A stretch of DNA of 64,000 nt from an uncultured Chloroflexota bacterium (GCA_937974245.1 CALJKV010000033.1:1-64000); one strand, 5' to 3'; positions 34,965 through 44,128 are shown, counted from the first letter of the stretch. Translations and numbers: made by a program. The notes: a model not told the origin generated them from the sequence alone.

Positions 34965-35300
34965 TTAATATGCCACCGGTGGCACAATCAACAGGAAGAT
35001 AATTGAGATGATCGCCATTATCAATGGGATTAACAGCACAATGGAAAAAATCCGGTTGTCAGTGCGGAGGTGCATGTAAAACAGCACCACCATAACTGCT
35101 TTGGCGACCGCTATGCCAAACAGCACCGGAATTGTCAGGCTGCCATGTTCCGCCGTGCCGATCAGCACCTCAATCACCGTGAGTACCGCCAACGCCCCGA
35201 AAACCACTGTATAAATCGGAAATGGTATCGTGATGCCGAACAGCACGGTTTCATCTTTCACGTCATCGTGCGCGTCAAGTGTATTGTGTTCATCGCTCAT
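34965..35300 (-). CDS. ctaF: Cytochrome c oxidase subunit IV (prokaryotic type)
   Basis: 111 residues with three membrane segments; ITIPFPIYTVVFGALAVLTVIEVLIG and VAKAVMVVLFYMHLRTDNRIF are typical of prokaryotic COX4/CyoD-like subunits (the FYMHL motif). It is the last gene of the oxidase operon, 24 bases after subunit III. It aids assembly or stability of the complex. Confidence 0.85.
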   Translation of the reverse strand: MSDEHNTLDAHDDVKDETVLFGITIPFPIYTVVFGALAVLTVIEVLIGTAEHGSLTIPVLFGIAVAKAVMVVLFYMHLRTDNRIFSIVLLIPLIMAIISIIFLLIVPPVAY

Positions 35301-35324
35301 GGATATCCCTCTCTTAAAATCCAG

Positions 35325-35951
35325 CTAGAACAAGTAGATAAACGTAAACAGGAAAATCCACACTACGTCAACAAAATGCCAGTACAGGCCGAAGACTTCG
35401 ACCCCAGCATAGTTTTCGGCGCTGTAGTTGCCCCGGCGGGCATTGAAAATCACGAACAATGCCCACAGAACGCCGATGATGACGTGGAAACCGTGAAAGG
35501 CGGTCATGGCATAAAAGCGCATCCCGAATTCGTTGCCGTAGACTGCGATGCCTTCATGCGCCAGTTCTGTGTATTCGACACCCTGTAAGGCCACGAATAC
35601 CGTCCCCATCAGCGCCGTCAGGCCGATCCAGCGAACAAGCCCGTCTCGGTTACCACGCTGGATATTGAGCAGGCCCATAACCATTGCCCAGCTACTGCCC
35701 AATAGCAGGAAGGTATTCAAACCGACCAGCGCAACATTGATGGATTCCTGTGCCGCCCGCACCAGTTCTGGGTAATTGAAACGGAATACCAGATACGCGC
35801 CAATTAACACGCTAAAAATAATAACTTCCGACCCCAGATACAGCCACATAGCGAGCTTAAGATTTTCGGCACGTGCGTGTGGTGAAGCATGGCCGTGATT
35901 GGGGGGTGCTTCGTGATGGGTCTGTTCAACCGTTATTTCGCTCATGGTCAT
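35325..35951 (-). CDS. ctaE: Cytochrome c oxidase subunit III
   Basis: 208 residues, five membrane segments. Conserved stretches: LAMWLYLGSEVIIFSVLIGAYLVFR, FHGFHVIIGVLWALFV and YWHFVDVVWIFLFTFIYLF. The E-x-H/HFVDVVW signature is intact. Cytoplasmic membrane; supports proton uptake to subunit I. A second subunit III-like gene is at 37112-37699. Confidence 0.92.
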   Translation of the reverse strand: MTMSEITVEQTHHEAPPNHGHASPHARAENLKLAMWLYLGSEVIIFSVLIGAYLVFRFNYPELVRAAQESINVALVGLNTFLLLGSSWAMVMGLLNIQRGNRDGLVRWIGLTALMGTVFVALQGVEYTELAHEGIAVYGNEFGMRFYAMTAFHGFHVIIGVLWALFVIFNARRGNYSAENYAGVEVFGLYWHFVDVVWIFLFTFIYLF

Positions 35952-36001
35952 TCCCTCAAATGAACCTAGTATTCCGACAGGATAAACCTATCGGGTGTAG
36001 G

Positions 36002-36021
36002 GGCGACCCGGTGTGGTCGCC
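36002..36021. repeat. REP-like palindrome in the oxidase operon
   Basis: GGCGACC (36002-36008) pairs with GGTCGCC (36015-36021). The lead-in TGTAGGGGCG is the same as at the palindrome at 33-52, so this belongs to that family. It lies between the unknown membrane protein and ctaE. Confidence 0.7.
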
Positions 36022-36051
36022 TATAGTAAGCCGCTTTTCACCTGTTGATGG

Positions 36052-37026
36052 CTAGTTGCGTTGCCCAAAGAACTGTGGCGCGCCTCGTAAAAAGCTGATA
36101 ATCCAGTTAAGAATGCCGGATAGTTCTTCGCCCCAATTCACGCTGGCAAACTTGTTCCAGATGGGCGCGGGGATAATCCGCTTCAGGATTGGAACGGGCA
36201 CCAATAGGAAGAACGCCAGTACCAGGATATTCACCCAGTAAACCGTATCCGACAACTGAATTTCCGATACGAGTAGTGGCAACAACAGCGCCAGCAGCAG
36301 AAGCAGCAGCCACAACCGACTGCGATAAACAATTGCTAGCGCCGCCAGTGGTACCAGCACGAACGGCATCAGCGCCGGAGTCGGGAAAACAAACTTGGGA
36401 AACAGCAGCGGCAGCCCAAGCAGGGACGCCAGAATACCGACAAAAATCACCACGCGCCAGGGAACCTGCGTGCCGTCCGGGTTTTTCAAGCCAGTAGTCA
36501 GGTAACGAACCAGCAACCCGATAACTGCTGCCACTGCGAACAGCGAAAGCAGCATCCAGACGACAAACACCGCGAAAATTGTCAACTGGCTGACCATGAC
36601 TTCCTGACCGCCAAATGGCAATTGAACGGCAACCATACCCACCGCTTCCGCCGCGCCTTCCGCCTGGTGGACACTGCGCAGTACCGGGCCACTGGGGATG
36701 GTGGCGATGCCAAAGACGACCACGAAAACCACGATCACCGCCGTCGTAATTTTCCACATGAACCCGCTCAGGATCGTGAATGGACTGTCCTGTGGTCCGG
36801 CGGCCTCGTCATCATGGCTTTCACCGTGAACATTCATGCGAGGGTCGAACGCGCCCATGCCATACACAAAGAACCCAGCGGCCATAAAGACGGCTACAAC
36901 CAGGCCGGGGCCGGTTTCCCACAGGGGGTCAAGACTCTGTAATCCGCGCAGGACTACCACGATGAGCGCACCGAGCAAAAAACCCAGCACCCCCAACGGG
37001 ATGGCGCGATTCAATCCGGGTTGCAT
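36052..37026 (-). CDS. Polytopic membrane protein within the oxidase operon, unknown
   Basis: 324 residues with about eight membrane segments and a hydrophilic His/Asp/Glu loop (MNVHGESHDDEAAGPQD) after the second. It matches no heme-copper oxidase subunit or CtaG-like assembly factor that I know, but it is inside the operon with the same orientation. It may be an accessory subunit or assembly factor specific to the lineage. Confidence 0.65.
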   Translation of the reverse strand: MQPGLNRAIPLGVLGFLLGALIVVVLRGLQSLDPLWETGPGLVVAVFMAAGFFVYGMGAFDPRMNVHGESHDDEAAGPQDSPFTILSGFMWKITTAVIVVFVVVFGIATIPSGPVLRSVHQAEGAAEAVGMVAVQLPFGGQEVMVSQLTIFAVFVVWMLLSLFAVAAVIGLLVRYLTTGLKNPDGTQVPWRVVIFVGILASLLGLPLLFPKFVFPTPALMPFVLVPLAALAIVYRSRLWLLLLLLALLLPLLVSEIQLSDTVYWVNILVLAFFLLVPVPILKRIIPAPIWNKFASVNWGEELSGILNWIISFLRGAPQFFGQRN

Positions 37027-37060
37027 AGATGTTTATCTCCTTGCCAAAAAAGAACCATGT

Positions 37061-37088
37061 AGCAGATGAACATTTTAGCTCATCTGCT
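37061..37088 (-). other. Intercistronic hairpin
   Basis: AGCAGATGA (37061-37069) pairs with TCATCTGCT (37080-37088) over 9 bases, between the second subunit III gene and the unknown membrane protein. No T run follows. Confidence 0.6.
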
Positions 37089-37111
37089 CCCCGTTGTCAG
37101 GTTTTCGTTGC

Positions 37112-37699
37112 CTATAGCCAGTACAGCACGACATAAAAGAGCATCCAGGCTACCGTGACGAAATGCCACAACCCCGCGGCGCCTTCAACCGGCCAGAAGT
37201 GGTACGGATCATACGCCCCGGCGCGGCCATTCCGGTACACAACAGCCATAAACGCGCCGATCACCAGGGCATGAACGCCATGAAAGCCGACCATCAACCG
37301 GAACAGGGTGCTGTACTGTCCGCTCACCGGTATGGTGATCCACTCCCAGGCCATGACCACGACAAAGGCGACGCCCAGCAACAGTGCCAGCCCCCAGCGG
37401 TTAATGAAAACACTCTGCTCCCCGGTCTTGACCGCGCGGGTCGCACGGCGTACCAGCAGGCTGCTGATGATGAGCGCCAGCGTCATCAGACTGGGGATAA
37501 CGACACCGAGCTTATCCACGCCCGGCGGCGGCCACGAGGCGGATTGATAGCGCAATTGCCAGTTGACCGCGATCAAGGCCACGAATGCCATAATCCAGGA
37601 AAACTGAAAAATAGCCAACCCGGTACGCTTGTTTTTCAAGTCCTGGAGTTCTTTACGAGATAAGTGTTGGGATAAATCCTGCTGCATGTTCTTGTCCAT
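37112..37699 (-). CDS. Second cytochrome c oxidase subunit III-like protein
   Basis: 195 residues from ATG 37699 (ATG 37687 is also possible; neither has a strong ribosome site). A Lys/Arg/Gln-rich N-terminus is followed by five membrane segments. The C-terminal half has VGFHGVHALVIGAFMAVVY and AAGLWHFVTVAWMLFYVVLYWL, the subunit III signature with W-H-F-V. The two subunit III-like proteins of the operon are only distantly alike, so both are probably real components. Confidence 0.82.
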   Translation of the reverse strand: MDKNMQQDLSQHLSRKELQDLKNKRTGLAIFQFSWIMAFVALIAVNWQLRYQSASWPPPGVDKLGVVIPSLMTLALIISSLLVRRATRAVKTGEQSVFINRWGLALLLGVAFVVVMAWEWITIPVSGQYSTLFRLMVGFHGVHALVIGAFMAVVYRNGRAGAYDPYHFWPVEGAAGLWHFVTVAWMLFYVVLYWL

Positions 37700-37763
37700 C
37701 ACGATTTGCGGAGCGATCAAGAGATCAGATGTTGCTTATCCTGTTTCGAAAAGGTTCATGAGT

Positions 37764-37824
37764 GGGGAGAGTCTCAGACTCTCCCCATAATATGCGGGGG
37801 ACTCGGCACTTGCCGCTTCCCCGC
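37764..37824 (-). other. Tandem intercistronic hairpins after ctaD
   Basis: GGGGAGAGTCT-c-AGACTCTCCCC (37764-37786) is a near-perfect palindrome. Next to it GCGGGG (37794-37799) pairs with CCCCGC (37819-37824), with an inner GGCA/TGCC pairing. They fill the gap between ctaD and the next gene. Confidence 0.7.
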
Positions 37825-37847
37825 GCAGTAGCCACGCCTCAGGACTG

Positions 37848-39551
37848 TTAATCCCCGGCAGGCTGAGGTGCTGCGGCACTACCGGGCTGCGCTGGGCTGC
37901 CCTTGCCGTACCGTTGATCAATCTCATCCAGGTAAGCAGTTGCTTCTTCTGAGCCATATCCATAAGGGTCATGGAATGGCACTGGGTCGCCCACGAAGTT
38001 ATGCGCCGGTGGTGGAGATGTGGTCGCCCATTCGAGCGTCAGTGCCCGCCAGGGATTCGCCCCAGCAATACTGCCAACATACAGGCTCTTATACATATTC
38101 CAGATCAGCAACAGCGCGGCGAAGCCCAGCACCGCCGATCCTGCACTGCTGAGGGAATTCAGTGTCTGGAATTCCGGTGCATAAACGGCCACACGGCGCG
38201 GCATCCCCAGGATACCGGCGAAGTGCATTGGGAAGAACGTGAGCAGGAAGCCGATATACGTCAACCAGAACTGCCAGCGACCAATGCGCTCGTCCATCAT
38301 GCGCCCGGTAATCTTGGGATACCAGTGGTACAACCCGGAATAGATGGCAAAGACCGAACCACCGAACAGGACAAAATGGAAGTGGGCGACGACGAAATAG
38401 GTGTCATGCACATGCAGGTTAAACGGAATCACGGCCAGCATCACGCCGGTAATCCCGCCGATGACGAACATCGAGAGGAAACCGAGCGAGAAGAGCATCG
38501 CACTAGTGAAGCGGATTTTTCCCATCCAGATCGTCCCTAACCAGCTAAAAATCTTGATGCCGGTGGGGACAGCGATAATCATTGAGGTAATCATGAAGGG
38601 CAGGCGATATTCCGGCTGCAAACTGGTGAACATATGATGCGCCCATACTGTGAAACCAATACCGCCAATTGCCATACTGGATAAAGCGATCATCTTATAG
38701 CCAAAGATAGGCTTGCGCGAATGGATGGACAGCACCTCGGAGAGAATGCCCATGCCAGGCAGCACCATAATATACACTGCCGGATGGCTGTAGAACCAGA
38801 AAATATTCTGCCACAGCAGCACATCGCCACCATTTGCCGGGTCAAAGAAGGCGGTACCAGCCACTTTATCCAGAATAAGCAGCGTCAGCGCCCCAGCCAG
38901 GAAAGGGGTCGCCATCACGACCAGGATTGAGGTAGCGGTCATTGCCCAGACAAACAACGGCATCTGGAAGTAGCCCATGCCCTTTGGCCGCATATTGCGG
39001 ATTGTTACCAGGAAGTTGATCGCGCCCAGAATTGAGGAGATACCGAGCAGGTGGGCACCCAGCGCCGCTAAGACCTGGCCGTCTCCGCTAAAGATTGTAC
39101 TCAGCGGCGGATACATCGTCCAACCGGCTTCCGGTGGGCCGATAAACCAGCTCAGCAGCATCAACAGACCGGCGGGCGGAATCAACCAGAAGGCGAAGGC
39201 ATTCAGCCAGGGGAAGGCCATGTCCTTCGCGCCCAACATCAATGGCACAAGATAATTACCAAACCCGGCCATCATCGGGATAATCCACAGAAAGATCATA
39301 ATGAGGCCGTGCATACTCAGCACGGTGTTGTACTGCTGGCCGGTCTGTAACACATCAAGTTGCGGTGTGAGCAGTTCGGTGCGTATAGTCAGCGCCAGTA
39401 CACCGCCCACCAGGAAGAAAAACAGCGATGTAACCATGTACTGCACGCCGATAATTTTGTGGTCAACGCTCCAGCGCAGGTAATCACTCACCCGCAACCG
39501 GGGCTGTTGTGGAGCAGAGGTTTCCCCTGCAGGAACCGAAATACTAGCCAT
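37848..39551 (-). CDS. ctaD: Cytochrome c oxidase subunit I (heme-copper oxidase, A2-like)
   Basis: 567 residues, 12 or more membrane segments. Heme a His in LSMHGLIMIFLW; CuB and cross-linked Tyr in FYSHPAVYIMVLPGMG; HHMFT; HDTYFVVAHFHFVL. The D-channel Glu of the A1 type (HPEVY) is replaced: the motif is YSHP-A-VY, the signature of A2-type oxidases that use the Tyr-Ser pair. This is the O2-reducing proton-pumping core. C-terminus has a Pro/Ala-rich tail. Operon: ctaC, ctaD, subunit III-like, unknown, ctaE, ctaF. Confidence 0.96.
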   Translation of the reverse strand: MASISVPAGETSAPQQPRLRVSDYLRWSVDHKIIGVQYMVTSLFFFLVGGVLALTIRTELLTPQLDVLQTGQQYNTVLSMHGLIMIFLWIIPMMAGFGNYLVPLMLGAKDMAFPWLNAFAFWLIPPAGLLMLLSWFIGPPEAGWTMYPPLSTIFSGDGQVLAALGAHLLGISSILGAINFLVTIRNMRPKGMGYFQMPLFVWAMTATSILVVMATPFLAGALTLLILDKVAGTAFFDPANGGDVLLWQNIFWFYSHPAVYIMVLPGMGILSEVLSIHSRKPIFGYKMIALSSMAIGGIGFTVWAHHMFTSLQPEYRLPFMITSMIIAVPTGIKIFSWLGTIWMGKIRFTSAMLFSLGFLSMFVIGGITGVMLAVIPFNLHVHDTYFVVAHFHFVLFGGSVFAIYSGLYHWYPKITGRMMDERIGRWQFWLTYIGFLLTFFPMHFAGILGMPRRVAVYAPEFQTLNSLSSAGSAVLGFAALLLIWNMYKSLYVGSIAGANPWRALTLEWATTSPPPAHNFVGDPVPFHDPYGYGSEEATAYLDEIDQRYGKGSPAQPGSAAAPQPAGD

Positions 39552-39648
39552 ACAGATTCCCTCTCAACTGATTTATTGCTTGATCCGATAAACGGTTGTA
39601 ACTTCCCGTAAAGGAGGCATTAAGACCCCCTTACAGCAGATTGACTGG

Positions 39649-39691
39649 CATAATCACCAGGGAGCAGGTGGCGGCGTCCCTGGTGGTTATG
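39649..39691 (-). other. Intercistronic hairpin between ctaC and ctaD
   Basis: Bases 39649-39663 pair with 39677-39691 over 15 positions with one G-U wobble, the longest of the operon hairpins. No T run follows, so it is more likely a processing or stability element than a terminator. Confidence 0.7.
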
Positions 39692-39700
39692 AATTGTGAA

Positions 39701-40867
39701 TTAGCAGGCCGATTCGCCCGATACGCTCAATGTACACAGGAAGGCGACAATATCAGCAGCCTGGTCATCAGGAATGTTCAGATTTGGCATAAGGGGGCCA
39801 TAGCCCGGCACAAGAAACACGTTGGGTTCGTGGATAGATTGCAGCAGGTATTCCGCTGCGCTCAGACCGGTAGCCTGGGCGCGTGCCGCTGCCGCACGGT
39901 CGGCCACGCCATCCAGACTGGGGCCAACATCACCAACCCAGCCAAACTCTGACAGGACATGACAGGTGAAGCACGGGTACTGCTGACTTTCGAGCAATTG
40001 CCTGCCGCGCAGCACCGGGTCTTCAGGGGGGTGCAGTACCTGGCTGACTTCGGTGTTGAGGAATTCGGATTTATAGGCGGCTTCGTCTTTGTGGACGACC
40101 ACCCATGACACCATCGCACCATGATTGCCGCCGCACAGTTCGGCGCAGCGGATTGGGTAGCGCACCGGGTAGTCGGTATTGCCAGGGACTTCTACTGGAG
40201 TGAGGCGGATTTCGGTGACACGTCCCGGCAGCAAGTCCTGCTTCATACGGAAGGCCGGCACCCAGAACGAATGGATCACGTCGCGTGTTTCCATCTCCAG
40301 CTTCAATGACTGACCAACATAGGTGTGCAATTCATTAGTCGCAACCTGCACAGCGCCATCCTGGTTCAGCTTGTCCTGTATGGTTTGCGGGAGTTCAGAG
40401 ACAACTGTATCAGCGGGCAGTTCATCTGTGGGAACGGTGTAGGTGAAAGCCCAGTTAAAGCGAGCGCCAACCACATTCACAACCGCTTCAGCGGGTTGTT
40501 CCTCGCGGATACTGACCCAGACATTATAACTAAGGATGGTCAGCACGGTGACAATCACCGCCGGGATCGCTGTCCAGACAATTTCCAGCGTCGTATTACC
40601 GTGAATATGGGGGCCATCGGTGGTATCGTCGGGCTTAGCGCGGAAGGCGATCACCGAGTATAGCAACAGTCCTTGTACCAGCAGGAAAATAGCGCCGCCG
40701 ATCACCAGCAGGATTTTGAAGAGTGAGTCGATCTGTTGGGATTGAGCAGACGCTTCCGGCGGGAAGAAAGATGGCATCGTCTGTCCAATCAGTAAACCGC
40801 CGCCGATCATGACAATTCCGGCAGCAACAATCATAAAAATAGTGCGCGTACTCATGGAAGCATTCAT
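39701..40867 (-). CDS. ctaC: Cytochrome c oxidase subunit II with fused cytochrome c (caa3-type)
   Basis: 388 residues. N-terminal signal/anchor helix and a second membrane hairpin, then the cupredoxin with CuA ligands (CAELCGGNHGAM), and a C-terminal cytochrome c domain with heme motif CFTCH and Met ligand in GPLMPNL. The fused heme means electrons can enter without a separate soluble cytochrome c. First gene of the operon. ATG 40855 is an alternative start 12 bases in. Confidence 0.94.
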   Translation of the reverse strand: MNASMSTRTIFMIVAAGIVMIGGGLLIGQTMPSFFPPEASAQSQQIDSLFKILLVIGGAIFLLVQGLLLYSVIAFRAKPDDTTDGPHIHGNTTLEIVWTAIPAVIVTVLTILSYNVWVSIREEQPAEAVVNVVGARFNWAFTYTVPTDELPADTVVSELPQTIQDKLNQDGAVQVATNELHTYVGQSLKLEMETRDVIHSFWVPAFRMKQDLLPGRVTEIRLTPVEVPGNTDYPVRYPIRCAELCGGNHGAMVSWVVVHKDEAAYKSEFLNTEVSQVLHPPEDPVLRGRQLLESQQYPCFTCHVLSEFGWVGDVGPSLDGVADRAAAARAQATGLSAAEYLLQSIHEPNVFLVPGYGPLMPNLNIPDDQAADIVAFLCTLSVSGESAC

Positions 40868-41252
40868 ATGTTGACGTACCCTACTGAGACAACCAGATTA
40901 AACAGAATAGGGATGCAAATCCATCTGCGTGGGCATTCTCCCGTTAGCCCAGCAGCCGGCGATAACATCTTCATAGCGAGGTTTGCAATAGAGGCAGTGT
41001 CCAGACAGAACTAGGGGTAGGTGGCCCCGCTGGCCTGAATGAACATAAGGTGAACGACTCAAGCGAAAGGCTCGATTACCTACGCTATGGGCAAGGACAA
41101 GAGGAATTTTACACCGATTTGCCAGGATTGCAACAATGCATGTGCCTGAAACGCCCACAAAAACGCCGGCTGCATGAGAACCTGATGAACAAAAGCCGTT
41201 CCGCAAATCGCTTTTCACTATAATGGCAAAAAGGAAGTGGCAAGGAGATACC
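40868..41252. promoter_or_regulatory. Divergent control region, oxidase operon and M23 gene
   Basis: 385 bases without a credible gene. A TATAAT at 41219-41224 (plus strand) lies 29 bases before the M23 gene start and fits a -10 box; no good -35 is seen. The oxidase promoter must be in the left half, but no clear hexamers stand out. Confidence 0.45.
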
Positions 41253-42944
41253 ATGCGCTGGCTAATGGGTATTCTATTTTTCCTGGTAGGGGTGCTGCTT
41301 ACGCCCGTTTCATCCACAGTCGCTCAGGGGACAGTCAAACCCTTCCGGCTGCCGATGGATACAGCCGCCGGGCCATCTACCTGGCTGTTTGGGCAGGCCT
41401 ATGGCAACACAACCGGGGCATATAACTTCGGCACCGCCTGGTATAGCGCGGGCCAGGGATTACACTTTGGCATTGATGTCAGTATGCCGTGTGGCACGCC
41501 ATTGGTAGCGGTAGCGGACGGCGAAGTGATCTACGTGGACAATCTCGCATTCGGCGCGGGGCCGCATAACCTTATCCTGCGCCACCCACAGGCCGGTCTG
41601 ACAACGCTCTACGGTCATCTCCTGAATCCCGCCCCATTACCGCAGTTCCAGGCGGTCAAGGCCGGGCAGTTGGTCGGCTATTCGGGAGACCCGGACGTGA
41701 CCTGCGACTCGCGGCCACACCTGCATTTTGAGGTACGTTCCCTCGATTACCGCACCGCCTATAATCCGCTAGACTATATTGATGCTCCCTGGGATGCTCT
41801 GGCAAACATCGGTCCGTTCGGGTATCCACTTTTTCAGCAAGACCTGACAAACCCGCGCCGTTGGGTTTACCTGGATGACCAACCGCCGGTAGCCTTTGGT
41901 GGGATTCGATTGAATAGCTACGCCGTCTCCTGGCCGGATGACCGCCCGCCTGCCAACCCGCCACTTTTGCAGGAAGCCGCGCCGCTGCCCACCGCTGCCA
42001 CCTGGGAGATGACGCCTCTCGGCTATGATGGCTGTTGTATTACCCACTGGTGGCACCCCACCAACGCCAGTCGCTTATATACGCTTGACGGTTCGCCCGG
42101 CGTGGTGGCCGGTATCACCGAATGGGACATGCAGACCAACACGATGGGTGCGTTTCTGGGCGAAGGCCTGCCTCCCATGTGGTCGCCTGACGGAACATAC
42201 GAGATCAGCCGCGCCAACGGGCAGGTAAGTATCACAAGGCTGGCGGACAGTTCGACCTGGTTTGTGGATACCGGCGGCGAACTTCCCGCCATCAGCGCCG
42301 ATAACACTCGCCTTCTCTGGCTGGCGCAGAACGGTGCGTTTGTTCCCGGCGGCACTCCGCCACCGGTCACTATTTGGGTGAGTGATCTGGTCGGTCAGAA
42401 CCGGACAGCTATCGCCAGCAGTGCCCCCAACACCCGATTGAGCGCCCGGTGGCTGGATGGGTCTCGCCTGCTTATCAGCACGGTGCAGCGTACTATCACG
42501 ACCCTGTCAGTTTATGACACCGCCAGCGGGGCGTCGTATGACCTGGGAAGTTGGGACAGGGTGCGTGGTGTCAGCGTTGCGCCAGGGGGTGGCAGACTGC
42601 TGTTTTATCGCAGCTTCCAGCTCGACCCGCTCACGGATGGTGTGTATACGATCAAGATTGAGCCGGACGCAGCAGTGGAAAAACTGCCCTGGTTCGGCGG
42701 TTGGCGCTGGCGAGACGCTGAGAGTGTCTACTATATTCCCTTCACGCCTACCGAGACACACCAGGCACTGGCGTATTACCATATTCCCAGCGGCGAAAAC
42801 CGGTTACTTATTGATCCGGCAATCATGCCTCTCACGATTTCACAGGGAATCTGGTCGGTGTCACCGGATGGTCAGCGCATTATTTTGCTCAACGCCACTG
42901 ATCACCGCTTGTGGGTGCTGGCAGCAGTCGGGGACGCTCGTTAG
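41253..42944 (+). CDS. Secreted M23-domain protein with C-terminal beta-propeller
   Basis: 563 residues from ATG 41253 (AAGGAG upstream). Signal peptide, then an M23/LytM domain with zinc ligands in GLHFGIDVSMPCGTP (H and D) and HLHFEVR (H-x-H), plus LTTLYGHL. These cut peptidoglycan cross-bridges or act as amidase activators. The C-terminal 330 residues form WD40/TolB-like blades (MWSPDGTYEIS, VSVAPGGGRLLF, WSVSPDGQRIILL). A propeller fused to M23 may aid target recognition. Confidence 0.85.
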   Translation: MRWLMGILFFLVGVLLTPVSSTVAQGTVKPFRLPMDTAAGPSTWLFGQAYGNTTGAYNFGTAWYSAGQGLHFGIDVSMPCGTPLVAVADGEVIYVDNLAFGAGPHNLILRHPQAGLTTLYGHLLNPAPLPQFQAVKAGQLVGYSGDPDVTCDSRPHLHFEVRSLDYRTAYNPLDYIDAPWDALANIGPFGYPLFQQDLTNPRRWVYLDDQPPVAFGGIRLNSYAVSWPDDRPPANPPLLQEAAPLPTAATWEMTPLGYDGCCITHWWHPTNASRLYTLDGSPGVVAGITEWDMQTNTMGAFLGEGLPPMWSPDGTYEISRANGQVSITRLADSSTWFVDTGGELPAISADNTRLLWLAQNGAFVPGGTPPPVTIWVSDLVGQNRTAIASSAPNTRLSARWLDGSRLLISTVQRTITTLSVYDTASGASYDLGSWDRVRGVSVAPGGGRLLFYRSFQLDPLTDGVYTIKIEPDAAVEKLPWFGGWRWRDAESVYYIPFTPTETHQALAYYHIPSGENRLLIDPAIMPLTISQGIWSVSPDGQRIILLNATDHRLWVLAAVGDAR

Positions 42945-43198
42945 GTCAGGGGTAGCCTTTCATGTGATCCCCACCTGTGCCTTTGGGATGGCACAGCGGG
43001 TAGTAATTTATGACGCCTTCAGGTTATTTCGTAGGCGAGGTATGAAACATTAACATATGAAAGAGCTCGCGCACGTGAGCAAGCTGTAAGGGTACTGGTG
43101 TATCATGCCTCTGTGAGAAAATCCAATCGCGCTGAGCAACTCCTATCGGGAGTAACTCATGTGGCACGGTACAGGATAAATAATGGAGGCTGTCAATT

Positions 43199-44053
43199 AT
43201 GGTGATCGCTCGTTTTCGCTGGGTTCCGGTTTTTCTGATTTTGGTCGTGCTCATAATCCCGCTCTTGGTGGTTGGTGCTGCCCAGACGGTGATCGTTGAC
43301 TTCAGTAAATATGCGAATGGCACGCCGGTTACAGCTTTGCTTGAGCCAAACATGATTTTTACCAGTACCGGTGGCGTTGCAGCTGTAGACGCTGGCAATC
43401 TGTTTCTGAATGCTGTCGGAACTATAGAAGTTTCTCTCTCGGTTCCGGCTACCTCTGTGAGCTTTCCATATTGGCTGGGCGGTCTCTGTGCTGCTTCTGG
43501 TTCTATTGAACTCTTCCTGGGCGGCATATCGGTTGACAACACGGGCATCCCGGTGTGTGTTGGCGGCACCTTTGCCCAAGCCGTGACGTTTGATCACCTG
43601 GTCATCAGTACTGGCGGTGGTGGTGGCACACAGGTATTGATCACAGGCCCTATGACTTTCACCTTCCCGGATGCGGCAACCACCGTTTCAAGGGCCAATG
43701 CGCAGTTCCAGCCGGGAGATGGTCGTATTAATCACGCCATTGAAGATCGTGCCGCCCCGGCGGCCATCTATTGCGAAGCACACGGTATCCAGGTGCGCCG
43801 CATAGACCCCGCAACCAGCATTGGCATTGATCCGCCCGCGATTAACCTGTTCTATGAAGAGATTGAAGCGGCAGGTGTACCAAATGGGGAAAACCTACTC
43901 CTGGCAGAAAACGATGGCGTCGCGCTTTATCGCCTGACGACTGGCGAATTCCAGGTGAACATACTGAATGCCAATACCTATGAATATAAGTGGTACATCT
44001 TTGTCTGGGATCAATGTCCAGTTCCCAGTGTGTGGTATCATCTGGCGAACTGA
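43199..44053 (+). CDS. Secreted protein of unknown function
   Basis: 284 residues; GGAGG lies 9 bases before ATG 43199. One long N-terminal hydrophobic segment (signal or anchor), a beta-rich first half (VDFSKYANGTPVTALL ... VSVPATSVSFPYWLGG, resembling PEP-like or jelly-roll carbohydrate-type folds), then a compact C-terminal domain DGRINHAIEDRAAPAAIYCEAHGIQVRRIDPATSIGI ... YRLTTGEFQVNIL ... YIFVWDQCP with two Cys. The C-terminal block looks like a self-contained module, but I do not know its function. Confidence 0.7.
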   Translation: MVIARFRWVPVFLILVVLIIPLLVVGAAQTVIVDFSKYANGTPVTALLEPNMIFTSTGGVAAVDAGNLFLNAVGTIEVSLSVPATSVSFPYWLGGLCAASGSIELFLGGISVDNTGIPVCVGGTFAQAVTFDHLVISTGGGGGTQVLITGPMTFTFPDAATTVSRANAQFQPGDGRINHAIEDRAAPAAIYCEAHGIQVRRIDPATSIGIDPPAINLFYEEIEAAGVPNGENLLLAENDGVALYRLTTGEFQVNILNANTYEYKWYIFVWDQCPVPSVWYHLAN

Positions 44054-44100
44054 CCACTAGTGGAATCGCAGCCTGAAAACAATTCTGTAAACCTGTTTAT

Positions 44101-44128
44101 GGGGCGAGGAGATGGTTTTCCTCGCCCC
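44101..44128 (+). terminator. Hairpin terminator between convergent genes
   Basis: GGGGCGAGGA (44101-44110) pairs perfectly with TCCTCGCCCC (44119-44128). It lies 48 bases past the secreted-protein stop and just before the end of the convergent penicillin-binding gene. Confidence 0.7.

Noticed and set aside
40898..41317. 139-codon minus-strand open frame upstream of the oxidase operon
   Set aside because: No motif, poor composition, overlaps the M23 gene start and its promoter.
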